From Shewanella sp. ANA-3 (GTDB taxonomy: Bacteria > Pseudomonadota > Gammaproteobacteria > Enterobacterales > Shewanellaceae), in assembly GCF_000203935.1 (NCBI RefSeq), contig NC_008577.1:3038001-3102000 (forward strand): DNA of 64,000 bases, written 5' to 3'. This document shows positions 58,472 through 64,000 of this stretch, piece after piece. The position numbers were made by a program, and so were the translations under genes. The notes beneath the pieces were generated by a model, which saw only the letters and a list, made by a program, of their open reading frames with translations, searched no databases and was not told where the DNA came from. Positions within the stretch are counted from its first letter, which is position 1, and the number at the start of each line of letters is the position of its first letter.

Positions 58472-60154
58472 ATGTCCTTGATCTTGCTCCTGACTCAACA
58501 GATGTCACTCTACTTAGTGATAGTGTATTTGGTCAGTAAAACGCCACTCTTTAAACTGTTCGCCGAAACCGCGCCACGCCTACCGCACAAGGTATTTATT
58601 TATCTTATCTTTTCAAGCTTTTGTATCATGGCGACTTATTTTGGCGAGCAAACCTCGGGCGCCATTGCCAATACTCGCGCGATGGGCGCCGTATTAGGTG
58701 GCTTACTCGGCGGTCCTGTCACGGGATTTTTAGTCGGTATCACGGGAGGTTTGCACCGCTACAGTATGGGTGGTTTTACCGATTTAGCCTGCGCCATTTC
58801 CACTACCCTCGAAGGCCTGTCAGCGGGCATGATCAGTTTTTACCTGCGCCGCGCGGGCAAGAGCGAGCTTATCTACAATCCACTGTTAGTTTGCCTAGTG
58901 ACCTTTTACGCCGAAATGATGCAGATGAGCATTATTCTACTGATCGCCCGCCCATTTGATGATGCCTGGGAATTAGTTCGACAGATTGCACCGCCGATGC
59001 TCTTAGTTAATTCCATCGGTGCGGCGCTGTTTATGAGCATGATCCGTGACCAAAAAACCATGTTCGATAAGCTATCCTCCAGCTTCTCGACCAAGGCGCT
59101 CAAGATTGCCGAGCGCAGCGTGGGCTTACTCTCCAAGGGCTTTAATGAAGAGAGTAGCGGTAAGGTTGCGCAAATTGTGATCCAAGAAACCAATGTCGGC
59201 GCAGTGGCCATTACCGACCGCGAAAAACTCTTGGCTTTTATTGGCATAGGCGCTGACCATCATATTCCCGGCACACCGATTTCCTCAAAAATAACCCTTG
59301 AGGCCATTAACCAGAACAAAGTGATGTTCGCCGATGGGGTAGAAATGCCCTATTCCTGCTCGATTTCGAGCCAGTGTAAACTCGGTTCGAGCCTAGTGAT
59401 CCCACTTCGCAGCGACACTGAAGTCATTGGCACCATCAAGTTATACGAGCCTAAAAATAAACTGTTCCTGAACATTAACCGCACCTTAGGGGAAGGGATC
59501 GCGCGGCTATTGTCGAACCAGATCCTCTATGGCCGCTTTGAACAGCAGCAAAATCTGCTGACCCAAGCCGAGCTCAAATTACTGCAAGCTCAAGTTAATC
59601 CGCATTTTTTATTCAACGCACTCAATACCATCAGTGCGATTATTAAGCGCGATCCCGATATGTCGAAGCAACTGCTACAGCAGTTATCTCAGTTTTTGCG
59701 GATCAATTTAAAGCGTACCACGGGTTTAGTGACACTCGGGGATGAGCTCGATCACATCGCCTCCTATCTCACCATTGAGAAAGCCAGATTTATTGATAAA
59801 TTACAGGTCAATATCGCTATTCCTGAGTCACTCTATCACTGCAAAGTGCCTGCATTTACCCTGCAACCGATCATTGAAAATGCCGTCAAACACGGCACCT
59901 CCCATATGATTGAGCAAGGGCAAATCAAGGTGACAGGCCGAATGGATGAACAGATATTGGTCTTAGAAGTCACTGATAATGCTGGGCTTTACCAGCCGAT
60001 TATTGGTTCTGAAGGGCTAGGCATGAACTTAGTCCATAAACGGATCCAAAACCTGTTTGGTGAGCAGTACGGCATTCAGGTGGAATGCGAGCCGGATGAG
60101 TACACCAAAGTCACTATCCGCTTACCCATAGAACAGACGGAAACCAGCACGTGA
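58472..60154 (+). CDS. btsS: Sensor histidine kinase BtsS (LytS family)
   Basis: Pyruvate-sensing kinase in E. coli (YehU). The 560 residues have a 5TM-LYT membrane domain (GGLLGGPVTGFLVGITGGLHRYSMGG region), a GAF domain, and a His-kinase/ATPase part. The phosphorylated-type His 378 lies in QVNPHFLFNALNT, and NTAG-like loops IENAVKHGTS and GLGMNL follow. It is near-collinear with E. coli BtsS. The stop codon overlaps btsR by four bases. Confidence 0.95.
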   Translation: MSLILLLTQQMSLYLVIVYLVSKTPLFKLFAETAPRLPHKVFIYLIFSSFCIMATYFGEQTSGAIANTRAMGAVLGGLLGGPVTGFLVGITGGLHRYSMGGFTDLACAISTTLEGLSAGMISFYLRRAGKSELIYNPLLVCLVTFYAEMMQMSIILLIARPFDDAWELVRQIAPPMLLVNSIGAALFMSMIRDQKTMFDKLSSSFSTKALKIAERSVGLLSKGFNEESSGKVAQIVIQETNVGAVAITDREKLLAFIGIGADHHIPGTPISSKITLEAINQNKVMFADGVEMPYSCSISSQCKLGSSLVIPLRSDTEVIGTIKLYEPKNKLFLNINRTLGEGIARLLSNQILYGRFEQQQNLLTQAELKLLQAQVNPHFLFNALNTISAIIKRDPDMSKQLLQQLSQFLRINLKRTTGLVTLGDELDHIASYLTIEKARFIDKLQVNIAIPESLYHCKVPAFTLQPIIENAVKHGTSHMIEQGQIKVTGRMDEQILVLEVTDNAGLYQPIIGSEGLGMNLVHKRIQNLFGEQYGIQVECEPDEYTKVTIRLPIEQTETST

Positions 60155-60861
60155 TCACTTGTTTAATTGTCGACGATGAATTGTTTGCCCGCGAAGAGCT
60201 TGCCGATCTGCTCGGTCAAGAAGCTGATATTGAGATTATCGGCCAATGCTCCAATGCGATTGAGGCGCTGCAAACCATTGCCAAAGAAAAACCTCAATTG
60301 ATTTTTCTCGACATCCAAATGCCGCGGATTTCCGGCATGGAGTTGATTGCCATGCTCGACCCCGACACTTTGCCAAAAATCGTGTTTGTGACTGCGTTCG
60401 ATGAGTTTGCAGTCAAAGCCTTTGATAATCATGCCTTTGATTATCTGCTTAAACCCATAGATGCCGAACGTCTCAGCCAAACCTTGAAACGAGTCCGTAA
60501 GGATCTGACGCCACAAGCCGTGAATCTGATCGCGCCATCGACGCTGGAGCATTTGCCCTGTTACAGCGGCAGTAAGTTAAAAGTCATCCCCATTCAAGAT
60601 GTTGAATATGTATTTAGCGATTTAAGCGGTATCCATGTCGCCTGTACTAAGGGCAAGGTCCACACCCAGCTCACCCTGAAGGTATTAGAGGAAAAAACGC
60701 CGCTAGTGCGTTGTCATCGTCAATATCTGATTTCGCCCAAGGCCATTGCCGAGATAGAACTGCTTGATACCGGCGCCGAAGTCACTACCCTGCTTGGCGA
60801 CAAAGTGCCCGTATCCCGCCGCTATCTCAAAAGCCTTAAGCAATTATTTGGCTTCCAATAG
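60151..60861 (+). CDS. btsR: LytTR response regulator BtsR
   Basis: DNA-binding partner of BtsS, 236 residues. The receiver has Asp 54 (FLDIQMPRISG) and YLLKPID. The C-terminal LytTR domain shows RCHRQYLISPKAI and VPVSRRYLKSLK. The start is GTG 60151 inside the btsS stop region. Its likely targets are the ACCGCT repeats before the next gene. Confidence 0.95.
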   Translation: MITCLIVDDELFAREELADLLGQEADIEIIGQCSNAIEALQTIAKEKPQLIFLDIQMPRISGMELIAMLDPDTLPKIVFVTAFDEFAVKAFDNHAFDYLLKPIDAERLSQTLKRVRKDLTPQAVNLIAPSTLEHLPCYSGSKLKVIPIQDVEYVFSDLSGIHVACTKGKVHTQLTLKVLEEKTPLVRCHRQYLISPKAIAEIELLDTGAEVTTLLGDKVPVSRRYLKSLKQLFGFQ

Positions 60862-60872
60862 TCCGATTATTG

Positions 60873-60964
60873 ACCGCTTATACTCATCTCCTAACCGCTC
60901 GGGACGGTTAATACTTATGAATGACATACGTATGCAACCGCTCGCCCCATTCTATTACCGCTGA
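60873..60964 (+). promoter_or_regulatory. Four ACCGCT-type repeats, probable BtsR sites
   Basis: ACCGCTTA at 60873, ACCGCTCG at 60894, ACCGCTCG at 60937 and ACCGCTGA at 60957. The first pair has a 13-base spacer, the same as the E. coli BtsR sites described from btsT (ACCGCTCA-like direct repeats), and the second pair a 12-base spacer. Confidence 0.7.
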
Positions 60965-61003
60965 GTCAGCATTATCGACCTCTCACCCAGTTAGCGCTGT
61001 TTT

Positions 61004-61024
61004 GTGTAAACAACTTGTTTACAC
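61004..61024 (+). promoter_or_regulatory. Palindrome in the CstA-type leader
   Basis: Perfect inverted repeat GTGTAAAC-AACTT-GTTTACAC, 33 bases before the start codon. Could be an operator of another regulator or a leader hairpin. Confidence 0.55.
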
Positions 61025-61056
61025 TCTGCACAACTCAAAATGGGGAGATAACTAAA

Positions 61057-62511
61057 ATGATGTGGTTCCTACTCTGCGTCGGTTTATTGATCGGCGGTTA
61101 CTTTATCTACGGTACCTTTGTTGAAAAGGTATTTGGTATCAACGAAAAACGTCAAACACCGGCTTTTAGCCAAACCGACGGCGTAGACTATGTGCCTATG
61201 TCGAAAGGCAAAGTGTACTTAATCCAACTATTGAATATCGCGGGTGTAGGTCCAATCTTCGGCCCAATCCTAGGTGCGCTTTACGGTCCTGCGGCCATGC
61301 TGTGGATTGTGATCGGTTGTATTTTTGCCGGTGCGGTGCACGATTACTTTTCGGGTATGCTGTCGGTCCGTAACGGCGGCCAATCTGTGCCTAACCTTGC
61401 GGGTAAATACTTAGGTAAGAGTGCCAAACACTTTATGAACGTGTTTGCCATCATACTGCTGTTACTTGTGGGTGTGGTGTTTATCTCTGCGCCAGCGGGT
61501 CTGTTAGGCAAGCTAACGGGTTGGGATGTCAGTATTTTCGTTGCGATTATCTTCGTTTACTACCTGATTGCCACTGTGGTACCTGTCGATAAAATTATCG
61601 GCCGTCTGTATCCCTTCTTTGGCGCGCTGCTGTTCTTTATGTCCTTTGGCTTAGCCTTTGCGATCATATTATCGAGCGAACATACACTGCTGCCTAATGT
61701 GCAAGCGGGTGACTTCTTCCAAAACTTAAACCCGAAAGACATGCCACTGTGGCCTGCACTGTTTATCACCATTGCTTGTGGTGCGATTTCAGGCTTCCAC
61801 GCAACACAATCGCCGCTGATGGCACGTTGTGTTGAAAACGAAAAGAACGGCCGTTTCGTGTTCTTTGGCGCCATGATCGGTGAAGGTATCATCGCCCTAC
61901 TCTGGTGTGCGATTGCACTGTCTTACTTCCACGGTGTTGAAGGATTAAGCACAGGCATGGCGGGCAACCCTGCAAACGTAGTTTACGAAGCCTCTACCGG
62001 TCTATTAGGTGCTGTAGGTGGCTTTATGGCCATCCTTGGGGTCATCATTCTGCCTATTACGTCAGGCGACACCGCTTTCCGCTCTGCCCGTTTGATCTTG
62101 GCTGAGTTCTTTAAAATGCCACAGGTTGCCCTACCAAAACGTTTAGTCTTGGCCATCCCATTGTTTGTGATTGGTGGTTTATTGACTCAAGTCGACTTCG
62201 GCGTGATCTGGCGCTACTTCGGTGTGGCTAACCAAGCGACCGCAGTATTAATGCTCTGGACAGCCTCTGCTTACCTACTACGTCACAATAAACTGCACTG
62301 GATCACCACTATTCCAGCGATGTTTATGACTACCGTGGTTATCACTTTCCTGCTCAATTCAGCAACCTTAGGCGCAGGTTTGCCTATGACCCTGTCGACC
62401 ATCGCAGGAAGCATTTCAACCTTAGTTATCACTGCGTTATTGATTGTGAAAACCAAAGGTAAAGGCGAAGTCGATAGCGACAGCGACAGCGAATTACCCG
62501 ATGAAGCTTAA
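61057..62511 (+). CDS. CstA-family transporter (BtsT-like, pyruvate or peptide)
   Basis: An inner-membrane carrier of 484 residues, a short form compared with E. coli CstA (701) and BtsT (716). It has about 13 hydrophobic segments, with the family motifs IAGVGPIFGPILGALYG, GCIFAGAVHDYFSGM, GFHATQSPLMARC and GDTAFRSARL. Adjacent btsSR and the repeat sites suggest it imports pyruvate with protons. ATG 61057 follows GGGGAGA; a TTG at 61015 is an unlikely start. Confidence 0.9.
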   Translation: MMWFLLCVGLLIGGYFIYGTFVEKVFGINEKRQTPAFSQTDGVDYVPMSKGKVYLIQLLNIAGVGPIFGPILGALYGPAAMLWIVIGCIFAGAVHDYFSGMLSVRNGGQSVPNLAGKYLGKSAKHFMNVFAIILLLLVGVVFISAPAGLLGKLTGWDVSIFVAIIFVYYLIATVVPVDKIIGRLYPFFGALLFFMSFGLAFAIILSSEHTLLPNVQAGDFFQNLNPKDMPLWPALFITIACGAISGFHATQSPLMARCVENEKNGRFVFFGAMIGEGIIALLWCAIALSYFHGVEGLSTGMAGNPANVVYEASTGLLGAVGGFMAILGVIILPITSGDTAFRSARLILAEFFKMPQVALPKRLVLAIPLFVIGGLLTQVDFGVIWRYFGVANQATAVLMLWTASAYLLRHNKLHWITTIPAMFMTTVVITFLLNSATLGAGLPMTLSTIAGSISTLVITALLIVKTKGKGEVDSDSDSELPDEA

Positions 62512-62549
62512 TTTCGAGCAAAACCACTAGAAATATCGCGACTCAAATT

Positions 62550-62581
62550 GAACGGACACTCATCAGTGTCCGTTTTTTTAT
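62550..62581 (+). terminator. Terminator of the CstA-type gene
   Basis: Stem AACGGACACT/AGTGTCCGTT followed by a T-run. Confidence 0.88.
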
Positions 62582-62649
62582 CCATCGCCTTAAGCCTAAG
62601 CCCATAATGCTGGTATAATCCCGCCATTGTTCACGGCAGTTTATTCAAG

Positions 62650-63018
62650 ATGACTCAATCAAATAACCCATTACACGGCATCACACTCGAAGCCATAGTC
62701 ACCCAACTGGTGGAACACTATGGTTGGGAAGAACTCGGCGCGCGCATCAAAATCCGTTGTTTTACCGAAGATCCGAGTATCAAATCGAGTCTGCGCTTTT
62801 TAAGAAAAACCGACTGGGCGCGGGAAAAAGTGGAATATTTGTATTTAAAAACCAATAAACTACCACTGCCAGGCGCAAAATCATCTAACGCTCCGGCGAA
62901 AGCAGCGGCCAAGAAGCCTGCAAAACCCGCACAAAAACCTGCTCAGACGAATGCAGCCGCATCGACAACTGCAACGGATGGCCAGATCAATAGCCATATC
63001 TGGGGCAAGCGCGACTAA
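62650..63018 (+). CDS. VF530/DUF2132 DNA-binding family protein
   Basis: A 122-residue protein. The N-terminal 70 residues are the VF530 fold ([21 protein letters not shown], split here, and [25 protein letters not shown]). It ends in a Lys/Ala/Pro-rich tail, typical of tails that bind nucleic acid non-specifically. Function unknown. Confidence 0.88.
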   Translation: MTQSNNPLHGITLEAIVTQLVEHYGWEELGARIKIRCFTEDPSIKSSLRFLRKTDWAREKVEYLYLKTNKLPLPGAKSSNAPAKAAAKKPAKPAQKPAQTNAAASTTATDGQINSHIWGKRD

Positions 63019-63060
63019 TTTCGCGAGAATATTCAAAAGCGCATTCACAAGAACAGACAA

Positions 63061-63106
63061 AAATGCGCGGGATAATTCACTCGATTATCCCGCGCATTAT
63101 TTTTTA
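63061..63106. terminator. Bidirectional terminator
   Basis: A 15-base perfect stem AATGCGCGGGATAAT/ATTATCCCGCGCATT with seven-base loop and T-run, between the VF530 and sugar dehydrogenase genes. Confidence 0.9.
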
Positions 63107-63149
63107 AGTGGTTTAACAGCCGGATTAACGTTTAAGCCTTAGCTATCGG

Positions 63150-64000
63150 CTACTTTGTCTGCGGATAAGTCACACGGTAAATCGCCCCCGCATAATCATC
63201 CGATACGAGTAAACTGCCATCGGCCAATTCGGCAAACGCCACTGGGCGACCGAAGGTTTGTTCATCCTGCATAAAGCCAGTTAAAAACGGGGTGTATTTC
63301 ACCACCTTGCCTTGCTCAATCGTTGCCACGGCCACTTTATAACCCGCTTTCTTAGTGCGATTCCACGAACCATGCTCGGCCACAAATAACTGCTGTTGAT
63401 AGTCGCTAGGGAACTGTTTACCCAAATAAAAATGAATGCCGAGCGGCGCAACATGCGCCCCTAGGGAGAGTGCCGGTGCAGTGTATTTGGCAGGATCTTT
63501 ACCTTGGCCAAACTCAGGGTCAAGAATCGTACCTGCATGCACATAAGGAAAGCCAAAATGTTCACCCAAGTAACTGACCTTATTGATTTCGCAGGGAGGA
63601 ATATCATCGCCCATCATGTCGCGGCCATTATCGCTAAACCAAAGGGTTTGAGTGCCAGGCTGAAAATCAAACCCGACGGAATTACGAACCCCTTGGGCAA
63701 TCGTCGTTAATTTTTTGGTCTCAAGATTAAGCGAGAAAATGCGCCCATAGCGTTCATTCTCCGCGCACACATTGCAGGGCACGCCCACCGGAATGATTAA
63801 CTCGCCTGTCGGTGAAACCCCTAACACTTTCCAGCCATGGTGGGTTTCACTTGGAAAGCCATCGAACACCACCTCAAATTTGGGTGAGTTTAAGTTGTTG
63901 TCTATATCCTTGAATCGAATGATGCGCTCGACTTCGGAGACATACAGATCGCCATCTTTGATGACCACACCTGAAGGTAGCTTAAGTCCTGAGGCAACTA
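63150..64000 (-). CDS. PQQ-dependent sugar dehydrogenase-like protein, N-terminus cut
   Basis: A soluble glucose/sorbosone dehydrogenase-type beta-propeller. The frame is open to the window edge (VASGLKLPSGV before the in-frame GTG at 63968), so this is a fragment. Visible blades include WFSDNGRDMMGDDIPP, LGAHVAPLGIHFY and HGSWNRTKKAGYKV, with the C-terminal LLVSDDYAGAIYRVTY. It likely oxidises a sugar in the periplasm with PQQ. The pair PCNVC may bind metal or form a disulfide. Substrate unknown. Confidence 0.88.
   Translation of the reverse strand, partial: VASGLKLPSGVVIKDGDLYVSEVERIIRFKDIDNNLNSPKFEVVFDGFPSETHHGWKVLGVSPTGELIIPVGVPCNVCAENERYGRIFSLNLETKKLTTIAQGVRNSVGFDFQPGTQTLWFSDNGRDMMGDDIPPCEINKVSYLGEHFGFPYVHAGTILDPEFGQGKDPAKYTAPALSLGAHVAPLGIHFYLGKQFPSDYQQQLFVAEHGSWNRTKKAGYKVAVATIEQGKVVKYTPFLTGFMQDEQTFGRPVAFAELADGSLLVSDDYAGAIYRVTYPQTK

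Overview
The window looks like chromosomal DNA of a marine or aquatic gammaproteobacterium, most likely Shewanella. The reasons are the protein sequences (RNase E, the fatty-acid cluster, exonuclease I, BtsS/BtsR and RlmA all read as close relatives of the E. coli proteins), the moderate base composition, dense packing with compact rho-independent terminators, and the mix of a TonB siderophore receptor, NnrS, VF530 and DUF748 genes. The genus is inferred from recall; no search was run. I see no rRNA, tRNA, insertion sequence, prophage or CRISPR array. Most of the window is ordinary core genome.

Layout. 1-6.4 kb: a cut peroxiredoxin, a Na+/H+ antiporter-family carrier, a membrane diguanylate cyclase, upp, and the purMN pair. 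6.5-20.4 kb: NagD-type phosphatase, secreted M28 peptidase, asnB, patatin phospholipase, Fur-box TonB receptor, acyl-CoA dehydrogenase with a FadR-like box, hexose-6-P epimerase, a beta-hydroxyacid dehydrogenase, a thioesterase and a small membrane protein. 20.5-26.9 kb: the yceD-rpmF-plsX-fabH-fabD-fabG-acpP-fabF operon on the minus strand, in which acpP carries a one-base frameshift. 27.2-33.6 kb: yceF, a HAD phosphatase, and divergent rluC and rne with a long structured rne leader. 33.7-42.7 kb: SulP carrier, an octamer tandem repeat, a cold-shock gene, rlmA, an unknown gene, sbcB, cdd, two VOC proteins, DUF1289 and DUF445. 42.9-54.1 kb: DUF748 envelope protein, anchored glutaredoxin, membrane protein, lipoprotein, the msbA-lpxK-trm112 operon, comEC and DUF2062. 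54.5-57.8 kb: nnrS, psiE with a perfect CRP-type site, PilZ, and an orphan ParA with a small partner. 58.1-62.5 kb: a frameshifted YecH-like gene, then btsS-btsR and a CstA/BtsT-type transporter preceded by four BtsR-like repeats. 62.6-64 kb: VF530 and a cut PQQ-type sugar dehydrogenase.

How genes work together. The fab operon couples ribosome parts (rpmF, yceD) to phospholipid and fatty-acid synthesis. msbA-lpxK complete and export lipid A. BtsS/BtsR with the adjacent transporter form a likely pyruvate-sensing and uptake unit. purMN, upp, cdd and the NagD-type phosphatase belong to nucleotide synthesis and salvage.

The points most worth a second look are the two single-base losses (acpP, yecH-like), both in an AAAA to AAA context; the repeat array upstream of the CstA-type gene; the 8-bp tandem repeat; the 14-bp degenerate repeat; and several unlisted operators. 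I did not find a clearly new multi-gene system. The PilZ/ParA/partner cluster is the least explained locus.
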